Shown piece by piece: positions 8,827 to 17,856 of a stretch of DNA of 64,000 bases. The DNA lies in assembly GCA_937928635.1 (NCBI GenBank), contig CALFWM010000043.1, forward strand, positions 1 to 64,000, given 5' to 3'. The notes below the pieces were generated by a model. It saw only the letters and a program-made list of their open reading frames with translations, had not been told where the DNA came from and did no database searches. A program made the translations under genes and the position numbers. Within the stretch, counting starts at the first letter, position 1. Every line of letters begins with the position of its first letter. This DNA comes from an uncultured Sulfitobacter sp. (lineage in GTDB: Bacteria > Pseudomonadota > Alphaproteobacteria > Rhodobacterales > Rhodobacteraceae).

Positions 8827-11187
8827 TCAGTTCGGGATCAGATCCGGCACAATCGTTACAATCTCCGGGAAGTACCCCAGAATTGCCAGCCCCAACACCT
8901 GGATCAGCACGAAAGGCACAATCCCACGATAGATGTGGCGCGTCGTAACCGAAGGCGGCGCCACCCCGCGCAGATAGAACAGCGCAAAGCCAAAGGGCGG
9001 CGTCAGGAAGGAGGTCTGCAGGTTCACCGCAATCATGATCGTCACCCACTTGGGATCAAACGTGCCACCATAGATCACCGGCCCCACGATGGGGACGACG
9101 ATGTATATGATTTCAAGGAAGTCGAGCACAAAGCCCAGCACAAAGAGCACCAGCATCACAATCAGGAAGACCGTCCACTCATTGTCAAAGCTCTTGAGGA
9201 ACTGCTGGATATAGTGCTCCCCGCCAAAGCTGATCACCACGAGGTTCAGCAGTTGCGAACCGATCAGAATGGTAAACACCATCGACGTCACCTTGGCCGT
9301 TTCGCGCACCACAGGGGTCAAAACGCCAGAGGTATAAAGCACATAACAGCTGAACAGCAGGCCAAAGAACGCGTAAAGGTACGCAGCATAGGCCACAAAG
9401 AACGCAAACCAGCTTTCAAAACCCACATCATCCTGATTGATCCGCAGATCAAAGTTGATGCCGACCAGAATGCAGACAATGATCGCCAGTGTGGACCAGA
9501 TCACGATCCTGGGGCTGCGGTCCTCGTCCTTCAGCTTGCGATAGGCCGCCAGCATGATTGCCCCGCCCGCCCCTAGCGCCGCGGCAGGTGTGGGATTGGT
9601 GATGCCGCCCAGGATTGACCCCAGAACCGCCACGATCAACACCAGCGGCGGAAAGACCACGCGGATCAGCTCATTGCGCGCACAGATCCCAGTGCCATGC
9701 ACCACGCCGTACATGATCAACACAAACGGGATCGCCAATAACATAACCGTCGCCCCCGCAGAGGTCAGCGGCCCGATCAGCGCGATGTCCGCCAGCACAG
9801 CCAGCGCCACACCAATGCCCCCGATGATCAGGGGCCGCGCGTCTGTTGTGGGGGACACACCGCGTGCGGTGGTCAGGATCAGTGAAAGCAGCACCAACAG
9901 GACCGCAACACCCGTACCGATGGGGGCAGCCGCAGCAACCTTGGCGGCTGTGGCGGCGGCAAATTCCTCATCGCTCAGGCGTTCGGACTGCTGCACACCC
10001 CCAGCGGCGGTGATCGTCTCTTGCTGGGCAATGGCTGCGTCCCAGGCGGACTGGCCATGCAGCTCAATCATCGACACTTTGCATTCATCACTGACGTTCG
10101 TGCGCAGGCTGGCGGATTGCCCGATATCGGAAAAGCTGGAGACGGTTGCATTCTGACTGCCCACCACATTCAGATTGCCCAACAGGATCGTGCCGACAAT
10201 CAACAGAGCGGGCGCACCAAGAAACCATGTAAAGGCTTCACTGCGGGTGACAGGTTCAGCGTTGGTGCCGCCCATCGGCACCGCAGGGGCCCGGTCCGGG
10301 TGCAGCAGCGCATAGCCAAAGGCGTAAAGCGCATAGAGCAGCGCCAGCATAATCCCCGGCAACAAGGCGGCCTGAAACAATGTGCCCACGGACACCACCG
10401 CCGGCTCGCCCAGAAAGGTCAGCGCATCGGTACAACCAGCCGTCTGCGCACGGGCCTCTTGTGCGGCCGAATAAAGATCGCCCGCCAGCGTGCCCAACAA
10501 CACGATCACAATGGAGGGCGGAATGATCTGCCCCAGGGTGCCGGAGGCCGCAATGACCCCCGTGGCAATTTCAGGCGAATAGCCATTGCGCAGCATCGTG
10601 GGCAAGGCCAGCAGACCCATGGTTACAACAGTCGCGCCCACAATCCCTGTAGAGGCCGCCAGAAACGCCCCCACAACCACCACGGAGACCGCAAGGCCGC
10701 CCGGCAAGGGGCCAAAGACCTTGGCCATTGTGGTCAGCAGATCATCCGCAATCTTGGAGCGTTCAAGGGTGATGCCCATCAGAACAAACATCAACACCGC
10801 CAGCAGCGTTTCGATGGATTGGCCCGCAAGCACGCGTTCATTCATGCGGTTCACGATGAAAGAAACGTTCCGGTCCAGCGCCACTTCCCAGCCCTTTGGG
10901 AAGACGGATTCCGAGTAGCGCGGTAACTCCTCAGCCGTATACCTGAAGACCGATATCTTATCGGGATTTATGCCCTGTGCCAGCAAAGCCTTGTAAGCGT
11001 CTGTAGACGTATCAATCGCCTGATGGATCAGCAACCCCGCCGAATCCAGCGCAGCAATAATGCCAAAGCTGATGATCCCGGCACCGCCAATGGCAAAGGC
11101 CACCGGAAAGCCGGACAAAATCCCGCCAAACAGGCAAAGGAAAACAATGATCAGGCCAATTTCGACCCCGTCCAGACCAAACAACAT
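8827..11187 (-). CDS. TRAP transporter large permease (DctM-type), oversized form
   Basis: A 786-residue integral membrane protein, the ion-coupled channel of TRAP transporter 1. The N-terminal LIIVFLCLFGGILSGFPVAF and the blocks GATVVTMGLLALPTML, ASGTLGQIIPPSIVIVLLG and the C-terminal NLQTSFLTPPFGFALFYLRG are DctM signatures. Ordinary DctM proteins have about 430 residues. This one carries a soluble insertion after the second helix (about residues 50-115) and a long central insertion (about 300-540) with additional hydrophobic segments. Such long forms are known with TakP-like binding proteins. It overlaps the dctQ stop codon by one base (TGATG). Confidence 0.92.
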   Translation of the reverse strand: MLFGLDGVEIGLIIVFLCLFGGILSGFPVAFAIGGAGIISFGIIAALDSAGLLIHQAIDTSTDAYKALLAQGINPDKISVFRYTAEELPRYSESVFPKGWEVALDRNVSFIVNRMNERVLAGQSIETLLAVLMFVLMGITLERSKIADDLLTTMAKVFGPLPGGLAVSVVVVGAFLAASTGIVGATVVTMGLLALPTMLRNGYSPEIATGVIAASGTLGQIIPPSIVIVLLGTLAGDLYSAAQEARAQTAGCTDALTFLGEPAVVSVGTLFQAALLPGIMLALLYALYAFGYALLHPDRAPAVPMGGTNAEPVTRSEAFTWFLGAPALLIVGTILLGNLNVVGSQNATVSSFSDIGQSASLRTNVSDECKVSMIELHGQSAWDAAIAQQETITAAGGVQQSERLSDEEFAAATAAKVAAAAPIGTGVAVLLVLLSLILTTARGVSPTTDARPLIIGGIGVALAVLADIALIGPLTSAGATVMLLAIPFVLIMYGVVHGTGICARNELIRVVFPPLVLIVAVLGSILGGITNPTPAAALGAGGAIMLAAYRKLKDEDRSPRIVIWSTLAIIVCILVGINFDLRINQDDVGFESWFAFFVAYAAYLYAFFGLLFSCYVLYTSGVLTPVVRETAKVTSMVFTILIGSQLLNLVVISFGGEHYIQQFLKSFDNEWTVFLIVMLVLFVLGFVLDFLEIIYIVVPIVGPVIYGGTFDPKWVTIMIAVNLQTSFLTPPFGFALFYLRGVAPPSVTTRHIYRGIVPFVLIQVLGLAILGYFPEIVTIVPDLIPN

Positions 11188-12155
11188 CAGTGTGTCCCCT
11201 CATAGGCTTCTTCGCCTTCGCCAAGGGTGTCCTTGTCGAGATATTTTCCTTCGCTTTCAGGCCCTTCGCGCATTTCCAGGTAGGAGCGGTAGATCACCGC
11301 CAATGCCTGTAAAAAGACAAGAACGCAGAAGGCACAAAGCAGGATTTTGAACAGGAAGTAGCCGTTAAACCCGTTGGGCGAAAAGCCAATGGTCTCCACG
11401 TTCCAGCGCAGGGCGCGGGCCTTGTTTAAGAGCCGGTCAAAGGTGTCTGAGGCGGAAGGTTTGGGCGTGATCAGATGGCGCCACATAAAGTACCAGCCGT
11501 ACATCCATGTCAGCAACGCAAAGGGCATCATAAAGAGGAACGCCCCGAGCATATCAATGATCTTTTTGGTGCGGAATTTCGCCCCTGCATAAAACAGATC
11601 GACCCTTACGTGACCGCCTTGGATGAAAGTGTAGCTGACACACAGACAGACCACGATTGCGTTGAAAAGTTTCAGTTCTTCGGCAAACCAAGAAATGTCG
11701 AACTGTAACGGAATGCCAAAACCGATTGAGATGTCTGGCCGGGTGAAAATGCGTTGCATAAAGACGATCATGATCTGCTGGATCACCATCAGCAGACCGG
11801 CCCAGGCAAACAGCCGCCCCACCCCATTGCCAAAGCGTTCCAGCCCGCGCACATAGGCCCACATCAGGGCATGACGCCGCATTCCCAGAACGGTGAAAAT
11901 GACGATTGCGATCAGGATCACAAAGAACAGCTCAGCAGAACCGCCATAATAGACAAACCGCATCACGGCCTGCTTGTCAGACCAGTCGAGCCAGAGGCTC
12001 GGATGGGTCAGCGCATAGAAAAAATTGAAAAAGGCTTCAAGGATATTTCCAAGGAAGTATTGGACCGCCCCACTGGCTTCAAACTTGTCGAGACAGCTCA
12101 ACTCGGCCCCCTCAGCGGCGCGAAAAAAGCCCTCGCAGGTAACGTCGTCTTCCAT
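11187..12155 (-). CDS. TRAP transporter small permease (DctQ-type), extended form
   Basis: A 322-residue membrane protein, well above the usual 160-220 for DctQ. It has a polar N-terminal extension of about 80 residues and then at least four helices, including QGGHVRVDLFY, the characteristic DctQ motif (GHVRVD). It forms the membrane part of the transporter with the large subunit. A good ribosome binding site (AAAGGGGGATAG) precedes ATG 12155. The extension matches the oversized partner, suggesting the two co-evolved. Confidence 0.9.
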   Translation of the reverse strand: MEDDVTCEGFFRAAEGAELSCLDKFEASGAVQYFLGNILEAFFNFFYALTHPSLWLDWSDKQAVMRFVYYGGSAELFFVILIAIVIFTVLGMRRHALMWAYVRGLERFGNGVGRLFAWAGLLMVIQQIMIVFMQRIFTRPDISIGFGIPLQFDISWFAEELKLFNAIVVCLCVSYTFIQGGHVRVDLFYAGAKFRTKKIIDMLGAFLFMMPFALLTWMYGWYFMWRHLITPKPSASDTFDRLLNKARALRWNVETIGFSPNGFNGYFLFKILLCAFCVLVFLQALAVIYRSYLEMREGPESEGKYLDKDTLGEGEEAYEGTH

Positions 12156-12227
12156 CTATCCCCCTTTGAACCACAGCTTTGGTGGGTTCTGGTCTTTACC
12201 CCGTTTGACACATGGTCTTGTCACAAA

Positions 12228-12253
12228 GGGGCCGCCCGTCACCGGGCGACCCC
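12228..12253 (-). terminator. Intra-operon hairpin after the TRAP binding-protein gene
   Basis: On the minus strand GGGGTCGCCCG pairs with CGGGCGGCCCC (one U-G wobble) around a four-base loop, followed by TTTGTG. It lies between the binding-protein gene and dctQ and probably keeps the periplasmic protein more abundant than the permease. Confidence 0.65.
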
Positions 12254-12272
12254 CTGTTTTCTGGTCCGGCGC

Positions 12273-13358
12273 TTAGCCGTTCAGAACGCGGTTGCGCTGC
12301 TGAACATAGTAACCATCGGATTTTTCCAGCCACTGCGAAGAGGACGCCAGAGATTCTTCAAAGCTGGCGCGGATTTTCGCGAACAACTCATCGTTCATGT
12401 TCTCGTCCATGACCTCTTTGGAGGCGGCACCAAAGGCATCCCAGACATCGTCAGAGAATTGCAGCGTCTTCACGCCCTGCGCCTGCAAGCGGGACAGTGC
12501 AGCACCGTTGTTGGCCAGTGTCTGTGCCAGTTGGGTGTGCGTGGTTGCCATGGCTGCGTTGGAAATGATCGCCTGATGCGCGGGGGACAGATCGTTCCAC
12601 ACGTCAAGGTTCATGCCCGCCGCAAGGCCGGAGCCCGGCTCATGGAAGCCCGCAGTGTAGTACACTTTGGCAACTTCCTGGAAACCAGCGCGTTCGTCCG
12701 CAAACGGGCCAACCCACTCCAGACCGTCCAGCGCGCCGGAAGACAGCGCCTGATAAAGTTCACCGCCGGGAATGTTCTGAACGGAGGCACCCAGTTTACC
12801 CAGCACTTTGCCGCCCAGACCGGGCATGCGGAACTTCAAGCCATTGAAATCATTCGCAGAGTTGATTTCTTTACGGAACCAGCCACCGGACTGGGAACCG
12901 GAGTTACCCGCCAGGAATGATTTCAGGTTGAAGATCTGGCCCAACTCGTCGTGCAGTTCCTGACCGCCGCCGTGGTGATACCAGTTGGTCAGCTCTTGCG
13001 CCGTGCCGCCAAAGGGCACAGCGGTGTAATAGGCATAGCCCGGGTGCTGACCAATAAAGTAGTAATCCGCAGAGTGATAGAGATCAGCCTGACCGGATGA
13101 CACAGCATCAAAGACTTCAAACGCGCCAACCAGTTCGCCCGGTGCTTTTTTGTCAATGGTCAGAGTGCCATCAGACATGGTGTTAACCATGTTTTCAAAG
13201 AACACAGCAGCGTCGTCCAGCACGGCAAACCCGCGTGGCCATGAGGTAACCATGGTCAGTGTCTTTTTGCCCTGCGCATAGGCAGGTGCTGCCAATGTGC
13301 TGGCTGCAACGGCTGAGCCGCCAAGTGCGGATGTCTTCAAAAATGAACGACGGTCCAT
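12273..13358 (-). CDS. TRAP transporter solute-binding protein, TakP-like
   Basis: A 361-residue periplasmic protein with a twin-arginine-like signal (RRSFLKTSALGG, then an AYAQ cleavage site). The mature start VTSWPRG resembles the TakP/lactate-binding subfamily of DctP proteins, which bind 2-oxo acids or lactate with a cation. SGQADLYHSADYYFIGQHPG and KFRMPGLGGKVLGKLG carry the ligand-pocket Tyr and Arg expected in this group. It is the first gene of the transporter operon and starts after a strong GGGAGGAG. The 2-oxo acid or lactate ligand is inferred from subfamily, not proven. Confidence 0.88.
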   Translation of the reverse strand: MDRRSFLKTSALGGSAVAASTLAAPAYAQGKKTLTMVTSWPRGFAVLDDAAVFFENMVNTMSDGTLTIDKKAPGELVGAFEVFDAVSSGQADLYHSADYYFIGQHPGYAYYTAVPFGGTAQELTNWYHHGGGQELHDELGQIFNLKSFLAGNSGSQSGGWFRKEINSANDFNGLKFRMPGLGGKVLGKLGASVQNIPGGELYQALSSGALDGLEWVGPFADERAGFQEVAKVYYTAGFHEPGSGLAAGMNLDVWNDLSPAHQAIISNAAMATTHTQLAQTLANNGAALSRLQAQGVKTLQFSDDVWDAFGAASKEVMDENMNDELFAKIRASFEESLASSSQWLEKSDGYYVQQRNRVLNG

Positions 13359-13765
13359 ATAAATTCTCCTCCCAGAGATATCGAATGCCCGCAGTGCTTT
13401 TTGCCCACGGGGTGTTACAAGTGTTGCCGCAGGTGGAGCCCCGGTTCAACAGGTGAAACTGGGGCCAACGCGCTTCGGTCACGGCCAGATAGAGAACGCT
13501 ACCGAAACGGCATGTTAGTGTTATTGCGCGGCTGAGCAAGTGCGCAATTCACCGCAACGCCATTGTCCTCCTTGAACAGGGGTTCTTTTGCTTCACAAGC
13601 TGCGTAAATTTTAAGCAGTCCGCGCAAAATATATGCAGCACGCGTGGGGCGGCCCGCGTTTCTGGCTCAAGGGCACCCCTGCCCGGCGTGGCCATTTGGC
13701 CCCGGTGCAAGCGGGCCATGGCGGATCATCATCATTTATTAGGGTAATTGGGCTTTGGTAACGGT
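13359..13765. other. Divergent intergenic region between TRAP 1 and the chemoreceptor-like gene
   Basis: About 400 bp with no convincing gene. It must carry the promoter of the TRAP operon (minus) and of the following gene (plus). ATTGCGC (13523-13529) is repeated inverted as GCGCAAT (13542-13548), a possible operator. A GC-rich hairpin TGGCCC/GGGCCA lies at 13697-13718. No clear -10/-35 pair was identified. Confidence 0.5.
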
Positions 13766-14509
13766 ATGACGTTTCAATCCGCCACGCTCGTGCCGCCCAA
13801 CAGCGCACACCCCTTAAACATTCGACCCGAAGTGGTGCGCAAATCCATTGATTTGATTGCAACCCTGCGGGCGCGCAACGTGCGCGTTGGCTATCTGGGC
13901 ATGGCCTATCATCGCCCGGACCCGGATAAAGACACGCCGCAAGATGTTCTGGATGAATACCTGTCCAGCCTGATCAAAGAAGTCTCGTTTATGACAAAGC
14001 TGGTCGATCTGCTGGCTGCAAACAAACCCGTTGATGAAATCCCAACGGAGATGGGCAAATGGATGCACGCCATTGCGGTGCGCAAGCCGGAAAAACTCGC
14101 GCAGGTGTTCGATATTTGCCGGATGGCCCAGGACATTGTCGCAGCGGCGACCATCCGCAGCCCTAAGCTGGGTCAGGTGCTCGATGCGCACCGGACTGAA
14201 TCGCGCAAACATTTCTTTGAGTTGATCACCCAGCTGTGTGATGGATTCTGGCGGGACTACGGGGCGGCGCAGGTACAGGAGCTGGAAGCCGCAACAACCG
14301 CGGCCAAGGCATTGGCAAAACGCCTTGAACGGCTGGAGCGGATTGGCAAACACGTCCGGCTGGTATCGCTGAATGCCTCTGTTGAAGCAGCACGCGCGGG
14401 GGATGTGGGCAAAGGTCTGATGGTGATCGCGCAGGAATTTAAAACCCTTGCCGAGGAAATCCAGACATTGGCAAAAGATGCCCGGGCGGATGCAGACGAA
14501 ATCACCTGA
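13766..14509 (+). CDS. Soluble chemoreceptor-like protein with a truncated MCP signalling tip
   Basis: A 247-residue protein with no transmembrane segment. The C-terminal 60 residues match the methyl-accepting chemotaxis protein hairpin tip: VRLVSLNASVEAARAGDVGK followed by a GLMVIAQEFKTLAEEI block. The protein ends about 20 residues later, so most of the returning helix that normally completes the antiparallel hairpin is absent. The N-terminal 180 residues are mostly helical and unrecognised. Start choice ATG 13766; an upstream TTG at 13748 is in frame. No che genes are nearby. It could bind CheA/CheW or act as a scaffold; this is inference. Confidence 0.7.
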   Translation: MTFQSATLVPPNSAHPLNIRPEVVRKSIDLIATLRARNVRVGYLGMAYHRPDPDKDTPQDVLDEYLSSLIKEVSFMTKLVDLLAANKPVDEIPTEMGKWMHAIAVRKPEKLAQVFDICRMAQDIVAAATIRSPKLGQVLDAHRTESRKHFFELITQLCDGFWRDYGAAQVQELEAATTAAKALAKRLERLERIGKHVRLVSLNASVEAARAGDVGKGLMVIAQEFKTLAEEIQTLAKDARADADEIT

Positions 14510-14563
14510 GCGCGAGCCTTTAAATCCCCAAAATTGCGCCTGAACGTCGTTGAGCGTAACAAT

Positions 14564-14598
14564 ATGTCGCATTTTTTCGCCTAGGCGACATTATTTTT
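14564..14598 (+). terminator. Hairpin with T-rich tail after the chemoreceptor-like gene
   Basis: ATGTCGC (14564-14570) pairs with GCGACAT (14585-14591), followed by TATTTTT. It lies just upstream of the acetolactate synthase promoter and could also be an operator for it. Confidence 0.5.
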
Positions 14599-14611
14599 GC
14601 CAAGTTAACAG

Positions 14612-14640
14612 TTGACGCCCCACGCCACCGCTCATAATGT
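14612..14640 (+). promoter_or_regulatory. Sigma-70 type promoter of the acetolactate synthase operon
   Basis: TTGACG (14612-14617), a 17-bp spacer and TAATGT (14635-14640) give a near-consensus housekeeping promoter. Transcription would start near 14647, leaving about 22 nucleotides before the leader-peptide start codon. Confidence 0.7.
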
Positions 14641-14668
14641 CCCGCCACGTAAGAAGGAGCCGTCAGGC

Positions 14669-14716
14669 ATGAAAGATCTGGTCGTCATTCAAAGACACAT
14701 GCGCATGGGCCGGTAA
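14669..14716 (+). CDS. Leader peptide of the acetolactate synthase attenuator
   Basis: A 15-codon open frame, MKDLVVIQRHMRMGR, preceded by AGAAGGAG at 14651-14658 with good spacing. Codons 4-7 are Leu-Val-Val-Ile, the three end products of the pathway whose first common enzyme is encoded downstream. The peptide itself probably has no function; ribosome stalling at these codons would control the hairpins that follow. It lies between a strong promoter and a Rho-independent terminator, which makes chance unlikely. Confidence 0.75.
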   Translation: MKDLVVIQRHMRMGR

Positions 14717-14768
14717 CGGTAAACCATAATCCACCCCATGCGCCCCCGCCAAAACCGGGGGCTTTTTT
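14701..14768 (+). promoter_or_regulatory. Transcription attenuator (antiterminator and terminator) of acetolactate synthase
   Basis: GCGCATGGG (14701-14709), inside the leader reading frame, pairs with CCCATGCGC (14735-14743). That structure uses bases 14742-14743, which belong to the terminator stem GCCCCCG (14742-14748) / CGGGGGC (14756-14762), followed by six T (14763-14768). The two hairpins therefore exclude each other. A ribosome finishing the leader covers 14701-14716 and lets the terminator form; a ribosome stalled earlier at the Leu/Val/Ile codons lets the antiterminator form. Confidence 0.75.
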
Positions 14769-14825
14769 ATGCCTGCACGCAACCGTGCCAAGACTGACAG
14801 AAACTGCTGATACGGAGAAAAGCAG

Positions 14826-16577
<1,752 letters not shown>

Positions 16578-16578
16578 C

Positions 16579-16621
16579 CCGATTTTTTCGAAAAAATCGG
16601 TCCGGCGTTCTTGAAAACGCC
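16579..16621. repeat. Paired hairpins between the acetolactate synthase genes
   Basis: CCGATTTTTTCGAAAAAATC followed by GG (16579-16600) is a perfect 22-base palindrome. Next, GGCGTT (16604-16609) pairs with AACGCC (16616-16621). The arrangement parallels the pair at 8693-8735. Between two genes that need co-expression it is more likely a stability or stoichiometry element than a full terminator. Confidence 0.65.
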
Positions 16622-16654
16622 GCCCACCCTGCAGGAATGAAAAGGACAACATAG

Positions 16655-17215
16655 ATGTCAGCCCTAAAACTCAAAAAAGGTGCCACCTCGCACTCCGCCT
16701 ATAACCTGCGCCCGACGTTTTCTGACGTGATTGAGCGTCACACTTTGGCCGTTCTGGTCGAAAACGAGCCGGGTGTTCTGGCGCGTGTGATCGGGCTGTT
16801 TTCAGGACGCGGCTATAACATCGACAGCCTGACCGTCGCTGAAGTGGACCACACCGGGCATCTCAGCCGCATCACCATCGTGACGTCCGGCAAGCCACAG
16901 ATCATTGAACAGATCAAGGCGCAGCTGGGCCGCATCGTTTCTGTGCAGGACGTCCATGACCTCACGGTCGAGGGTCCGTCCGTGGAGCGCGAACTCGCCA
17001 TATTCAAAGTCATCGGCAAAGGTGATCAACGGGTCGAGGCGTTGCGTCTGGCAGACATCTTTCGCGCGAACGTCGTTGACAGCACATTAGAGAGTTTTGT
17101 GTTTGAGATCACGGGTGCCCCTGAAAAGGTTGACGCCTTTGCTGATCTCATGCGCCCATTGGGCCTTGCTGACGTGGCGCGCACCGGCGTGGCTGCCCTG
17201 TCCCGCGGCGCATAA
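16655..17215 (+). CDS. ilvN: Acetolactate synthase, small (regulatory) subunit
   Basis: A 186-residue protein with an N-terminal ACT domain (HTLAVLVENEPGVLARVIGL and the FSGRGYNIDSL motif that binds valine) and a C-terminal ALS_ss domain. It activates the large subunit and gives it feedback inhibition by valine. Length is slightly above E. coli IlvH (163) because of a short N-terminal extension. It lies 77 bp after the large-subunit gene and starts after AAAGGA. Confidence 0.95.
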   Translation: MSALKLKKGATSHSAYNLRPTFSDVIERHTLAVLVENEPGVLARVIGLFSGRGYNIDSLTVAEVDHTGHLSRITIVTSGKPQIIEQIKAQLGRIVSVQDVHDLTVEGPSVERELAIFKVIGKGDQRVEALRLADIFRANVVDSTLESFVFEITGAPEKVDAFADLMRPLGLADVARTGVAALSRGA

Positions 17216-17281
17216 AACCCTGAGGCCATTCAGATAAAGGCATTGCACCTGCACAAGACCACTGGTGTCAGGCGAGACGCT

Positions 17282-17632
17282 TTAGGCTTTTCGCCTATGG
17301 CGCTGGTGATGCGCCACTTGTGCTGGTCTTTGCCGCTTCAGCGGCACCACCTTGGCTGACGCCACCCCTTGTCCACTGACAGGTTCTGCATTTTGCCGCA
17401 GCCGCTCAGGAAGGCCGGAATAGGCCTGTTCCTTAACCAGTCTCGCGTTGTTCGCACGGCGCAGTCGTTGTTCAACGCTGACGTCAAACTGCACCATATC
17501 ACCCGCATCAAACGTCATGAACTCATCGACCGGATCAGAGGCCGTTTCGAAGTAGGCTAAATCGCCCTGATCTTCACACCAAAAAACGGCCTTACCGTCT
17601 TTTGCGTCACTCCACAATACAACTCCAAGCAT
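17282..17632 (-). CDS. Degenerate cold-shock-domain protein with basic tail
   Basis: With ATG 17632 the product has 116 residues. MLGVVLWSDAKDGKAVFW, EDQGDLAYFE and the later GDMVQFDVSVEQRLRRANNA follow the spacing of a cold-shock domain (G-x-V-x-W, F, ED-x-GD, G-x-V-x-F, RLV). The usual RNP1 (KGFGFI) is replaced by DGKAVFW, so RNA binding may be altered. The C-terminus is rich in Arg, Lys and His. The frame is open upstream to a TTG at 17761, but that start has no ribosome binding site and lies inside a palindrome, so I prefer 17632 (AGGATG upstream). It is divergent from an XRE regulator. The family call is by eye. Confidence 0.6.
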   Translation of the reverse strand: MLGVVLWSDAKDGKAVFWCEDQGDLAYFETASDPVDEFMTFDAGDMVQFDVSVEQRLRRANNARLVKEQAYSGLPERLRQNAEPVSGQGVASAKVVPLKRQRPAQVAHHQRHRRKA

Positions 17633-17655
17633 ACAACCATCCTGCGCACCATTAC

Positions 17656-17718
17656 CTACATTGCTACCAATACGTGCGGACACAGTAACGCTGCGAATTG
17701 GGTCAACAGTGCTTGCAT
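17656..17718 (-). CDS. Possible 20-residue leader peptide upstream of the cold-shock-like gene
   Basis: ATG 17718 lies 11 bases after a perfect AGGAGG (minus strand, 17735-17730) and opens a 20-codon frame ending in TAG 23 nt before the downstream ATG 17632. The peptide is hydrophobic (MQALLTQFAALL then CPHVLVAM). It is in a different frame from the upstream extension of the next gene. It may be a leader peptide, a small protein, or chance. Confidence 0.35.
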   Translation of the reverse strand: MQALLTQFAALLCPHVLVAM

Positions 17719-17742
17719 TTTGTGTCGATCCTCCTAGTGTGC

Positions 17743-17782
17743 TGATGCGGATTAGCTTCAATTGTGATGCTAATCCGCGTCA
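17743..17782. promoter_or_regulatory. Palindrome in the divergent cold-shock-like/XRE intergenic region
   Basis: GCGGATTAGC (17747-17756) and its exact complement GCTAATCCGC (17769-17778) form a 10-bp inverted repeat; with two mismatches the arms extend to 17 bp (17743-17759 and 17766-17782). It overlaps a minus-strand TTGACG and lies about 75 bp before the XRE gene, a natural place for an autoregulatory operator. Confidence 0.55.
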
Positions 17783-17856
17783 AGCCCGGTCAATTTGTGC
17801 GGTAACGACCGGTGGTCTTCATATTTATAGTTTCATCAGCAAAACTACGGGTATCA

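Noticed and set aside
17633..17761. N-terminal extension of the cold-shock-like protein from TTG 17761
   Set aside because: No ribosome binding site, a rare start codon, and the region is occupied by a palindrome and a better-supported short frame.
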